Both the position numbers and the translations under genes were made by a program. The notes under the pieces were generated by a model. The model was given only the letters and a program-made list of their open reading frames with translations. It had not been told where the DNA came from and did not search any database. From Breoghania sp963678585 (GTDB taxonomy: Bacteria; Pseudomonadota; Alphaproteobacteria; Rhizobiales; Stappiaceae), in NCBI GenBank assembly GCA_963678585.2, contig CAXXGA010000001.1, forward strand, positions 310,001 to 374,000: a stretch of DNA of 64,000 bases. Direction: 5' to 3'. The first letter of the stretch is position 1; each line of letters begins with the position of its first letter. Positions 19,028 through 26,661 of the stretch are shown in pieces.

Positions 19028-19447
19028 GTGTTTGCCGTTGAAGTTCGCGATCACATCATGATTGCCCATTCTTTCCGCGGGGCCATGTTCGGACCGGCTC
19101 AGGCCATGCACGGCGCAACCTTCGTGGTGGATGCCGCCTTCTTTGCAAAGAAACTCGACGAAAACGGCGTGGTGATCGACATCGGGCGGGCGCATGAGGC
19201 GCTGAAATCCATCCTCGCGCCGCTCAACTATCGCAATCTCGACGAGGTGGAGGCGTTTCGCGGCCTCAACACCACGACCGAATTCCTGACCCGCCACATC
19301 CACGAGAGACTCTCGGCAATCGCGCGGGCCGACGGACTGGGCCGCGCGGGCGTCGATCTCGACCGCATCCGCGTCACGCTGTCGGAAAGCCATGTCGCGC
19401 GCGCCTGGTACGAGGCGGGGATTTTCGATGATGAAGATGCCGGGTGA
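19028..19447 (+). CDS. PTPS/QueD (6-carboxytetrahydropterin synthase) homologue with altered active site (cassette gene 2)
   Basis: A protein of 139 aa with the T-fold pattern of 6-pyruvoyl/6-carboxy-tetrahydropterin synthase: IAHSFRG, AMHGATFVVD, VIDIGRAHEALK, NTTTEFLTRHI and SESHVARAWY. Substitutions are extensive. The HGH zinc motif is HGA (His28, Ala30), the catalytic Cys position is Ala24, and the LDH pair is Asn67-Tyr68. The base-binding Glu85 and the late Glu are kept. The fold and purine/pterin pocket may be retained while the canonical chemistry is not. GAGGAG precedes the GTG start. The next gene overlaps its end. Confidence 0.75.
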   Translation: MFAVEVRDHIMIAHSFRGAMFGPAQAMHGATFVVDAAFFAKKLDENGVVIDIGRAHEALKSILAPLNYRNLDEVEAFRGLNTTTEFLTRHIHERLSAIARADGLGRAGVDLDRIRVTLSESHVARAWYEAGIFDDEDAG

Positions 19448-20519
19448 ACCAACAAACCGGCTCGTCTTCGCCTATCCCGGCGAGATCGAGACGCCGAGCG
19501 GCGGCTATGAATACGACCGCCGGATCATCGCCGGGCTCACGGCGCTCGGCTGGTCGGTGGAGCCGCTGTCGCTCGGGCCCGGGTTTCCCTTCGCAGACAC
19601 CGCAAGGCAGGACGTCGCCTATGCGCTGCTCGACGGCGTGCCGGACACGGTGCCGGTCGTCATCGACGGCCTCGCGCTGGGCGCCCTGCCGAAAGCCGCC
19701 GAGGCGCTGGGGCCGCGCCGCCCGCTGATCGGGCTCGTCCATCATCCGCTGGCGCTTGAAAGCGGGCTGTCGGTCGAGGCCGCGAACGCCTTCCGGATGA
19801 GCGAACGCGCCGCCCTTGCCGGTGCGCGCGGCGTCATCGTGCCGAGCCCGGCCACGGCCGACGCGCTCGCACAGGACTACGCCGTTCCGCCGGGACGCAT
19901 CGCGGTCGTGGAACCGGGCACCGACCGCGCGCCGCAAAAGGTCCGCCATCGCGCGCCGGATGCGCCGATCCGGCTTCTGGCCGTCGGCTCGCTGGTGCCG
20001 CGCAAGGGCCATGCGATGCTGCTTTCGGCGCTTTCCGGCATCAGCGACCTGCCCTGGCATCTCGATATTGCCGGAAGCCCGGATTTCGATCCCGCATGCG
20101 CGCAAAGCGTGCGCACCATGGCGCAAACCCCGCCGCTTGCCGGACGGGTCACGCTGCACGGCGCGGTAGGGCGCGAGAAGCTCAATACGCTTTACGATGC
20201 GGCCGATCTCTTCGTGCTGGCCAGCCACTACGAGGGCTATGGCATGGTCTTCGCGGAAGCCATCGCGCATGGCCTGCCGATCCTCGCCACCGGCAACGGC
20301 GCGGTCTCGCGGACGGTGCCCGAGAGCGCAGGCATGGTCTTCAGCCCGGAAGACGAGGCCGGGTTCTCGCAAGCCCTGCGCCGTCTGGTGGCGCAGGCCC
20401 CCTTGCGCGAAAGCCTCGCGGCGGGCGCACGCATCACAGCCGAAGACCTGCCGGGCTGGCCGGATGCCGCGCGCCGCTTTGCGGCCGCCCTCACCACCTT
20501 CAGGGAAAACGCCCCATGA
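19428..20519 (+). CDS. GT4-family glycosyltransferase (cassette gene 3)
   Basis: A protein of 363 aa with a GT-B fold, retaining family 4. The nucleotide-sugar motif is ASHYEGYGMVFAEAIAHGLP (E-x7-E), preceded by LLAVGSLVPRKG. An N-terminal acceptor domain with ETPSGGYEYDRRI is typical of GT4 enzymes. There is no signal or membrane helix, so it is cytosolic. It probably attaches a sugar to a small molecule, given the neighbours, though a polysaccharide role cannot be excluded. ATG 19428 is favoured (GGCGGGG upstream); a second ATG follows directly. It overlaps the PTPS-like gene by 20 bases and the methyltransferase by 4. Confidence 0.8.
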   Translation: MMKMPGEPTNRLVFAYPGEIETPSGGYEYDRRIIAGLTALGWSVEPLSLGPGFPFADTARQDVAYALLDGVPDTVPVVIDGLALGALPKAAEALGPRRPLIGLVHHPLALESGLSVEAANAFRMSERAALAGARGVIVPSPATADALAQDYAVPPGRIAVVEPGTDRAPQKVRHRAPDAPIRLLAVGSLVPRKGHAMLLSALSGISDLPWHLDIAGSPDFDPACAQSVRTMAQTPPLAGRVTLHGAVGREKLNTLYDAADLFVLASHYEGYGMVFAEAIAHGLPILATGNGAVSRTVPESAGMVFSPEDEAGFSQALRRLVAQAPLRESLAAGARITAEDLPGWPDAARRFAAALTTFRENAP

Positions 20520-21355
20520 CCGGCTTTTCCGCCGACTGGCTCTCCTTGCGCGAACCGGCGGACACCGGCGCACGCGCAAGCGAAATCCGCGATGCGGCCA
20601 TCGATATGCTTTCCGGCAAGACGCATCCCGTGATCGTCGATCTGGCGTCCGGCACCGGCTCCACATTGCGCGCACTTGCCCCTCTCCTGCCGGAAGGCCA
20701 GAGCTGGCGGCTCATCGATCACGACCCCGCCCTTCTGGAACGGGCGGAGGCTCTTTGTGCGGGCCTCATCGCCCCCGGCCACCTTCAATGCCTGGAGGCC
20801 GATCTTGCCGGGGACATGGAGGGCGTGCTCGAGCGTGCGCTTGAGGGCGCGGATCTGGTCACCACCTCCGCCTTCCTCGATCTCGTCTCGGCCCCCTGGG
20901 CGCAAGCCCTCGTGACGACATTGCAGGAACGCGGTATGCCCTTTTATGCCGCGCTCACCTATGATGGGCGCACGACGTGCTCTCCCGCCCATCCGCTCGA
21001 TCAGGCCGTGGTCGATGCCGTCAACCGGCACCAGACGGGCGACAAGGGTTTCGGTCCGGCGCTCGGGCCGCAGGCGGCGGAATTCGTGCTTGCCGCCTTG
21101 CGTTCAGGTGGCTGTCAGGTCATGGATGCACCTTCGGACTGGACTTGTCCGGGGGAGGAACCCATCTTTCAGGGCGAACTCGTCGATGGATGGGCGAGAG
21201 CGGTGCGGGAAATCGGAACCCTTTCGCCGGTCGATCTCGATCGATGGCTCGGCTTTCGCCGTCGCGCCATCGAGGCGGGAACCTCGCGTGTCACGGTCGG
21301 GCACGTCGATTTCCTCGCCAATCCCGAACACCTGACCTCACGTCAGCGTGTTTGA
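20516..21355 (+). CDS. SAM-dependent methyltransferase (cassette gene 4)
   Basis: A protein of 279 aa. Class I methyltransferase motif I is VIVDLASGTGSTLRAL, followed by an acidic residue after strand 2 (LIDHDP) and a motif around VTTSAFLDLVS. The start ATG overlaps the glycosyltransferase stop (ATGA), so coupling is strong; a longer frame to 20096 exists but lies inside the glycosyltransferase. The acceptor is unknown. In this context it would methylate the same small molecule that the glycosyltransferase handles. There are 95 bases to the RibA-like gene. Confidence 0.78.
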   Translation: MTGFSADWLSLREPADTGARASEIRDAAIDMLSGKTHPVIVDLASGTGSTLRALAPLLPEGQSWRLIDHDPALLERAEALCAGLIAPGHLQCLEADLAGDMEGVLERALEGADLVTTSAFLDLVSAPWAQALVTTLQERGMPFYAALTYDGRTTCSPAHPLDQAVVDAVNRHQTGDKGFGPALGPQAAEFVLAALRSGGCQVMDAPSDWTCPGEEPIFQGELVDGWARAVREIGTLSPVDLDRWLGFRRRAIEAGTSRVTVGHVDFLANPEHLTSRQRV

Positions 21356-21380
21356 GAATTGCCTATTATTTGCAAGGGCT

Positions 21381-21394
21381 ACACCCTAGGGTGT
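21381..21394. promoter_or_regulatory. 14 bp perfect palindrome before the RibA-like gene
   Basis: ACACCCTAGGGTGT is a perfect spacerless palindrome in the 95 bases between the methyltransferase and the RibA-like gene. It may be an internal operator. Its CACCCTAGGGTG core also resembles the CTAGGGTG / CACCCTAG ends of the MITE-like element at 33031-33297 joined back to back, so it could be a footprint of such an element. Confidence 0.4.
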
Positions 21395-21450
21395 GCCAAC
21401 TCGATCAAGCCGGGCCGGAAGTTGAAGGAACGGCGTGCGAAGGTCCCAAA

Positions 21451-22656
21451 GTGACGAAGACGCAAGCGATGCTTCAGACACATGCCGCAGCTCCCGCCGC
21501 CACCTTCGGCGATCCCCTGATCACCGCCGTCCACCGGGCGCTGGGTGAAATGCAGGGACTTCGCCCGCTGGCGCTTTCCGGCAGGGACGGCGTGCGTTAC
21601 GTGCTGGCTATCGACGATCTCGACGACGCCAGGATCGCCGCCTTCCTTGAGGATTATTGCGAGGGAACGGCCCTGCTGGTGCTGTCGGCGGTGCGCGCGA
21701 AGGCCATGGGGCTCGGTGCCGGGGACGGGGACGGGGACGGGGACGGAAACAAGACCGGCGACGGGGCCGTGATGACCCCGGTCTGCCCGCAAAGGCTGGC
21801 CGTGGGCGGTCATGCCCGGCTGATGGAACTGGCCACGGCGATTTCGCCGCGCGATGTGCCCGTTTTCACGCCCGCGGGCGAAGCAGCGGCCGCCGCGGTG
21901 GAGCTTGCCAAGCTCGCCCAGCGCCTGCCCGCCTGCCTGATTTCCTCCCCCGTCACGCGCAGCGCCGACGACGAGGCGGTGATGACGGTGAAGACCCGCG
22001 ACGTGGAAGCCTTTCGCGCCCGCCTCGCCGCCACCTACAATCAGGTCAGCGAGGCCCGCGTGCCCATCGCGGACGGCATCGACACCCGTTTCGCGATCTT
22101 TCGGAATGCAATCGGCGGCATCGCCACGGCCATCTTGGTGGGCGATCCGAAAGCCGCCTATGCATCTGGCGAAAAGCCGGTGCCGGTGCGGGTGCATTCC
22201 TCCTGCGCCACGGGCGACATCTTCGGCTCGCGGCGCTGCGATTGCGGCGAACAGCTTCAGCTTGCGCTGCACCGGCTGCGCGCGCTCGGCGGCGGCTGCC
22301 TGATCTATCTCGATCAGGAAGGCCGGGGCCTCGGCCTTGCCAACAAGATGCACGCCTATGCGCTTCAGGATCGCGGGCTCGACACCGTGGACGCCAACAA
22401 GATGCTCGGCTTCCATGACGACGAGCGCGACTATCACGCGGCGGGCTTCATGCTGAAGCGGCTGGGGTTCGAGCGCATCAACCTGCTGACGAACAATCCC
22501 ACCAAGCTTCACGGTCTGGCGACCGCGGGAATCGAGATCGTCGAGCGGATGCCGGTGATCGCGACCGCCAATGCGGAGAACATGCGTTACCTGACCACAA
22601 AGGCGAAGCGTTCCGGCCATTTGCTGGACGATGCGGGCTTGCTGGAATCGCTTTGA
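21451..22656 (+). CDS. RibA-like GTP cyclohydrolase II with N-terminal extension (cassette gene 5)
   Basis: A protein of 401 aa. The C-terminal ~200 residues carry the GTP cyclohydrolase II hallmarks: HSSCATGDIFGSRRCDCGEQL (three zinc cysteines), YLDQEGRGLGL and GIEIVERMP. These enzymes open the GTP ring to a formamidopyrimidine precursor of flavins. The first ~190 residues look like a degraded DHBP-synthase-like domain (an EGTALLVLSAVRAKAMG stretch) interrupted by a GDGDGDGDG tract, and do not keep obvious RibB catalytic residues. The GTG at 21451 has GAAGG seven bases upstream; ATG 21469 is the alternative. It is either the housekeeping RibA or a pathway-specific paralogue. Confidence 0.8.
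   Translation: MTKTQAMLQTHAAAPAATFGDPLITAVHRALGEMQGLRPLALSGRDGVRYVLAIDDLDDARIAAFLEDYCEGTALLVLSAVRAKAMGLGAGDGDGDGDGNKTGDGAVMTPVCPQRLAVGGHARLMELATAISPRDVPVFTPAGEAAAAAVELAKLAQRLPACLISSPVTRSADDEAVMTVKTRDVEAFRARLAATYNQVSEARVPIADGIDTRFAIFRNAIGGIATAILVGDPKAAYASGEKPVPVRVHSSCATGDIFGSRRCDCGEQLQLALHRLRALGGGCLIYLDQEGRGLGLANKMHAYALQDRGLDTVDANKMLGFHDDERDYHAAGFMLKRLGFERINLLTNNPTKLHGLATAGIEIVERMPVIATANAENMRYLTTKAKRSGHLLDDAGLLESL
21721..21744 (+). repeat. Four tandem GGGGAC units in the RibA-like gene
   Basis: Four exact six-base units followed by a degenerate fifth encode an alternating Gly-Asp tract near residue 91. Because the unit is six bases, slippage would change length by two residues without breaking the frame. 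Confidence 0.8.
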
Positions 22657-22779
22657 ATCGGGCGATTTCAGGCTCGGTTCCGCGCTCCACTGGCAATTGC
22701 GCGCGAATAAAACTTACCTAACGACAGCTTACGTGTTTTTCGCTAGCATGCGCCCCTCATTGCGAAAGAGAGGATTGCC

Positions 22780-23319
22780 ATGCAGGACGACGGCATCGCC
22801 TATGGCGCAGTTGCGCGCAGTTTTCATTGGGTCACCGCCGCCCTTGTTCTAACCATGATCGCGGCCGGTTTCGTCATGCTGAATGCGCCGTCGGGCGCGA
22901 TCCAGAATTTCCTGTTCGACTATCACCGCTCCTGCGGCGCGGTGCTGTTCGCAATCACGCTCGCCCGGCTCCTGTGGCGATTGAAGACCCCGCCCGCGCC
23001 CATGGAAGAGGACATTCCCTTCCCCCAGCGCATGGTCGCCCATGCGGTCCACGGGTTGCTCTACCTGCTGCTGCTCGCACAGCCCATCATCGGCTGGATC
23101 GGCACCGCCGCCTATGGCGCGAAGATCACCGTTTTCTGGCTCTTCGTCCTGCCGCCCATCGTGGACAAGAACAAGGAGATGGCGGACACCTATCTCGGGC
23201 TGCATAAAAGCATCGGGCTGATCATCACGGCTCTGGTGGCCATGCATATCGGCGGTGCGCTCTATCACCATTTCATCCGTCGCGACCGCACGCTGATGCG
23301 CATGGTTCGCGGAGCCTGA
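22780..23319 (+). CDS. Cytochrome b561 family protein
   Basis: A protein of 179 aa with four membrane helices (about 14-32, 47-65, 88-106, 140-160). Histidines suited to bind two b haems are present: SFHW, DYHRS, HAVHG, LHKS and AMHIGG. Prokaryotic b561 proteins move electrons between quinol and periplasmic or membrane partners, for example in superoxide oxidation. A GAGAGG site precedes the ATG. It lies 123 bases after the RibA-like gene with its own AT-richer leader, so it is probably an independent transcript. Confidence 0.87.
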   Translation: MQDDGIAYGAVARSFHWVTAALVLTMIAAGFVMLNAPSGAIQNFLFDYHRSCGAVLFAITLARLLWRLKTPPAPMEEDIPFPQRMVAHAVHGLLYLLLLAQPIIGWIGTAAYGAKITVFWLFVLPPIVDKNKEMADTYLGLHKSIGLIITALVAMHIGGALYHHFIRRDRTLMRMVRGA

Positions 23320-23348
23320 AAAGACGGGGAACGGGCGACGGATCGCGT

Positions 23349-23678
23349 TCAGTGCGCGCCGGGAACCGGGGCCGGGGGGACCGGCGCGTAGGGCTGCGGC
23401 CGGTTGGAAGGCATGGACTGGATACGCCGGTTCTCGTCGGATTTGCGGCGGATCTCGTCCATCCGGCGGTCGCGGATCTGGTTTTCGCGCTGGCGTAACT
23501 GATCCTGCAGATCCCGATGGGTCCGGTTGTTCTGGCGCTGCAGCAGCTCGAACCCGCTGGGCGCGAGCTGGGAAAGCTCGATAGCCGGGGCACCGAGTTC
23601 GGCAACCGCCACCGTGGCGAGCGCGAAGGCTGCCAGAACGGGCATGAACAGAGCGAAGATCGTGCGCATGTTCGCCAT
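23349..23678 (-). CDS. Small exported protein, unknown function
   Basis: A protein of 109 aa. It has an N-terminal signal-like hydrophobic segment (about residues 6-26, ending AVAE), then a Gln/Arg-rich coiled-coil stretch (residues ~45-85) and a Pro-rich tail. No family is recognised. It is convergent with cytochrome b561 (29 bases apart). The start could also be the Met at 23669. It is kept because signal peptide, helix and tail form a coherent design, unlike overlapping shadow frames. Confidence 0.55.
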   Translation of the reverse strand: MANMRTIFALFMPVLAAFALATVAVAELGAPAIELSQLAPSGFELLQRQNNRTHRDLQDQLRQRENQIRDRRMDEIRRKSDENRRIQSMPSNRPQPYAPVPPAPVPGAH

Positions 23679-23793
23679 ATAGGATGCGTCGGGCGCGTTT
23701 TGAATGGGGCAATAGCCCGCATGTTCACAGCTTGGCCAACATGGCCGATGCGCAGGCCAGCAAGCAGATCCGCGCGCGCAACGCCGTGTCCCG

Positions 23794-24483
23794 TTAACCC
23801 GCGCTCCTGAGCCCCCTCTCCCGCTCCTGCCTCCTTTCTTTCTCCAGACCGGCCACCAGATCGTTGAATTCCTCGCCCTGGATCAACAGGTGGCTCTTCA
23901 CGATGCGCTCCGCCTCATCCGGGCGCTCGGTGGTGATCGCCTCCACGATGGCGCGATGCTCTTCGAGCGAGCGGCGCATGCGTCCGCGCACGCGAAGCTG
24001 CATTCGCCGATAAGGCTTGAGACGGCGGTGAAGCGCCACGGCCTGCTTGCTGAGATAGCCGTTGCCGCTGGCGCGATAGATCACGAAATGAAAGCGTTCG
24101 TTCTCGTAGTAGTAGTCGTCCAGTTCGCCGCGCGAGCAGGCCCTCTCGCAGGCTTCCAGCGCATCCACCAGCTCCGCCATCTGCCGGGCGGTGATGCGCC
24201 GGGCCGCCAGCCGCCCGCACATGCCCTCAAGCTCCGCCATCACCTCGAACATCTCGATGATCTCCACCACCGACGGACGGCGCACGAAGGCCCCGCGCCG
24301 GGGCTTGAGATCCACCAGGCCGGAAGCCGCCAGATGCTGGAACGCCTCGCGGATCGGGGTCCGCGAAACCTCGAAACGCGCCGCCAGCCGCAATTCGTCA
24401 AGCCGGTCTCCCGGTGCATAAACGCCGGTCAGAATGTCCTGCTCAAGCTGATCGCGCAGCTTGTCGGCAATACGCTCACCCAT
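23794..24483 (-). CDS. matR: MatR, GntR/FCD regulator of malonate catabolism
   Basis: A protein of 229 aa of the FadR (FCD) subfamily. The N-terminal helix-turn-helix is ITGVYAPGDRLDE-like, with RFEVSRTPIREAFQHL and a GLVDLKPRRGAFVR wing. The C-terminal helical domain has ENERFHFVIYRASGN and a late HRAIV-type motif with metal/ligand histidines. It is divergent from a malonate TRAP transporter with matA and matB, and an ideal FadR-type operator lies between. In known systems MatR represses mat genes and malonate relieves it. ATG 24483 has GAGG six bases upstream; a GTG lies at 24495. Confidence 0.85.
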   Translation of the reverse strand: MGERIADKLRDQLEQDILTGVYAPGDRLDELRLAARFEVSRTPIREAFQHLAASGLVDLKPRRGAFVRRPSVVEIIEMFEVMAELEGMCGRLAARRITARQMAELVDALEACERACSRGELDDYYYENERFHFVIYRASGNGYLSKQAVALHRRLKPYRRMQLRVRGRMRRSLEEHRAIVEAITTERPDEAERIVKSHLLIQGEEFNDLVAGLEKERRQERERGLRSAG

Positions 24484-24750
24484 GCCAAGCCTCACAAGAC
24501 CGGCCCCCTCACAACGCCACCTGCGCCTCGCGACCGCCTGCGACGCCGCGAATCTTCACCACTGCATTTTTCAGGACCGCCGATGCGCGCAGTCCTGCCC
24601 GACAGGTTCTTCCACCTTTCCATTCGCTCAAAAACCCTTCCTTACCCTACGCCATCTCATTTCAATGGCCGCGCATTATCAATTGTTTTGTCCGATTTCC
24701 GGGACTTTTCTCGATATCTCGGCAAATATTTCATGCGGGAAATAACCCAT

Positions 24751-24766
24751 TTCTTGTATACAAGAA
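24751..24766. promoter_or_regulatory. Predicted MatR operator
   Basis: TTCTTGTATACAAGAA is a perfect 16-base palindrome, 90 bases upstream of the TRAP binding-protein gene and about 270 from matR. It contains the GT-N-TA-N-AC core of FadR-type GntR regulators and closely resembles the reported rhizobial matO site (TCTTGTA/TACACGA type). A TTGACT -35-like hexamer starts at 24769, so a bound repressor would cover the promoter. Confidence 0.8.
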
Positions 24767-24855
24767 CCTTGACTCTGTGTGCAGCCCTCCGTCAATCTGC
24801 CCTTCCTTTAAGTCAGTAACAATCGACTTAAACCGATTTTCTGGGAGGAAATGAC

Positions 24856-25872
24856 ATGCTGACGACCGTTTTTCGAAAATCCATGACTGTGGCCACCGTT
24901 GCGGCCGCTCTTGCCGCGGGCGGCATCGGCGCCGCCTCGGCCGCCGACATCACCCTCAAGGCGTCGCACCAGTGGCCGGGCGGCAAGGGCGACGTGCGCG
25001 ACGAGATGGTCCAGATCCTCGCGCGTGAGGTGGAGAAGGCCGACGTCGGGCTGAAGATCCAGGTCTATCCGGGCCGTTCGCTGTTCAAGCCGAAGGAACA
25101 GTGGGGCGCGATGGTCAAGGGTCAGCTCGATATCTCCGCCTTCCCGCTGGATTATGCCTCGGGCCGTCATCCGGAGTTTTCCGCCACGCTGATGCCGGGT
25201 CTGGTGCGCAACCATGACCGTGCGCAGCGGCTGAACAATTCCGACTTCATGAAGAGCATCAAGAAGACCATCAACGACAACGGCGTCGTGGTGCTGGCCG
25301 ACGCATGGCTGGCGGGTGCCTTCGCCTCCAAGCAGCAGTGCATCACCTCGCCCGACAGCATCAAGGGTCAGGTGACCCGCGCCGCCGGTCCGGCCTTCGA
25401 GCAGATGCTGGTGGGTGCAGGGGCGTCCATCGCCTCCATGCCGTCGTCGGAAATCTACACCGGCCTTCAGACCGGCGTTCTCGATGCGGCCAATACCTCT
25501 TCCGGCTCCTTCGTCTCCTACCGCATCTACGAGCAGGTGAAGTGCCTGACCAAACCGGGCGCGAATGCGCTGTGGTTCATGTATGAGCCGATCCTCATGT
25601 CCAAGCGCTCCTGGGACAAGCTCGACGACGCGCAGCGCGACGCACTGATGGCGGCGGGCAAGGTCGCGCAGGACTATTTCGTCGGCGAAGCCAAGGGCCT
25701 CGACGACAAGCTGGTCAAGGCCTACGAGGACGCGGGCGTCGAGATCGCGGAAATGAGCGCCGACGACTACGCCGCCTGGCTGGAGATCGCCAAGCAGACC
25801 TCCTACGCGAATTTCGCGGAGAAGGTGCCGGGCGGTCAGGCCCTGATCGACGCCGCGCTGGCGGTCGAATAA
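24856..25872 (+). CDS. matP: TRAP transporter substrate-binding protein, malonate (DctP type)
   Basis: A protein of 338 aa, periplasmic. It has a signal peptide with cleavage near residue 29 (AASAAD). The TRAP DctP fold is visible from ITLKASHQWPGGKGDVRDEM and PGRSLFKPKEQWGAMVKGQLD. A GGGAGG site precedes the ATG. It starts the mat operon behind the MatR operator. The malonate assignment comes from the downstream matA and matB, as in the rhizobial MatPQM system. A 285-base gap with a hairpin/repeat region separates it from matQ. Confidence 0.85.
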   Translation: MLTTVFRKSMTVATVAAALAAGGIGAASAADITLKASHQWPGGKGDVRDEMVQILAREVEKADVGLKIQVYPGRSLFKPKEQWGAMVKGQLDISAFPLDYASGRHPEFSATLMPGLVRNHDRAQRLNNSDFMKSIKKTINDNGVVVLADAWLAGAFASKQQCITSPDSIKGQVTRAAGPAFEQMLVGAGASIASMPSSEIYTGLQTGVLDAANTSSGSFVSYRIYEQVKCLTKPGANALWFMYEPILMSKRSWDKLDDAQRDALMAAGKVAQDYFVGEAKGLDDKLVKAYEDAGVEIAEMSADDYAAWLEIAKQTSYANFAEKVPGGQALIDAALAVE

Positions 25873-25987
25873 GGCCCCGCCAGAACAAGGCCCCAATCGA
25901 GCCGGACCGCAGGCGAACAGGACCGAGGTCGGAAAAGACCGAGGCCGAAGAAGACCGTAACGGCCGCCCGCGGTTCACATGAGCAAC

Positions 25988-26071
25988 GGCGACCCTGCTT
26001 AATCCATGCAGGGTCGCCGGCCATGCAGGGTCGCCGGCCATGCAGGGTCACCGGCCATGCAGGGTCGCCAG
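25988..26071 (+). repeat. Four 17 bp tandem repeats with upstream inverted copy, between matP and matQ
   Basis: A 17-base unit (CCATGCAGGGTCGCCGG) is repeated four times at 26004-26071, with single-base changes in copies 3 and 4. An inverted copy of its core (GGCGACCCTGC) at 25988-25998 can pair with the first unit to form an 11 bp hairpin with a 9-base loop. In the mRNA this could stabilise the matP segment or attenuate read-through into matQM, which would raise binding protein over permease. Confidence 0.8.
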
Positions 26072-26157
26072 CCGACTCCCGGCCAGCGCTGCCGCGTTTG
26101 CCTCCCGGTACGCCGACATTTGCACAGCACGCCATGGGCGATCCCAAGGACATTTCC

Positions 26158-26661
26158 ATGAAAGCCTATATCTCCATTGTCTCGGCGTTTTCGCGCGCTT
26201 GCGGGGTTCTCGCGGTCCTTCTGGTCGCGATTGCCGCGCTCGTCGTGTGCCAGATGGTCTTCATCCGGTATTTCCTGAACGGCTCGACCGTCTGGCAGAC
26301 CGAATTCGTCGTCTATTCGCTGGTGGCCGCCACCTTCATCGGGTCGCCCTTCGTGTTGCTCGAGCGCGGTCACGTCAATGTGGACCTGCTGCCCAACATG
26401 CTGTCGGAACCCGCCCGCTCGATCATGAACGGCGTCGCGGGGCTTTTCGGCCTCGCCTTCGCCGCGCTGCTGGCCTGGTCGGGCTGGATCTATTTCGAAG
26501 AAGCGTGGACCTACGGCTGGACGACCGACACGGTCTGGGCTCCGCCCTTGTGGATCCCGCTCCTGCCGCTGCCCTTCGGCATCGGCGTGATGTGCCTCCA
26601 GTACATCGCCGAAATTCTCCGCCCCTTCGCTGACGGCAACCCGGGAGCCGCCACTCTATGA
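26158..26661 (+). CDS. matQ: TRAP transporter small permease, malonate (DctQ type)
   Basis: A protein of 167 aa with four predicted membrane helices and the DctQ signature VCQMVFIRYFLNGSTVWQTEF. The ATG at 26158 follows AAGGA with proper spacing; a longer frame back to 26023 runs through the tandem repeats and is unlikely to be translated. It pairs with the large permease, with which it overlaps by four bases, to form the membrane part of the sodium-coupled carboxylate importer. Confidence 0.87.
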   Translation: MKAYISIVSAFSRACGVLAVLLVAIAALVVCQMVFIRYFLNGSTVWQTEFVVYSLVAATFIGSPFVLLERGHVNVDLLPNMLSEPARSIMNGVAGLFGLAFAALLAWSGWIYFEEAWTYGWTTDTVWAPPLWIPLLPLPFGIGVMCLQYIAEILRPFADGNPGAATL

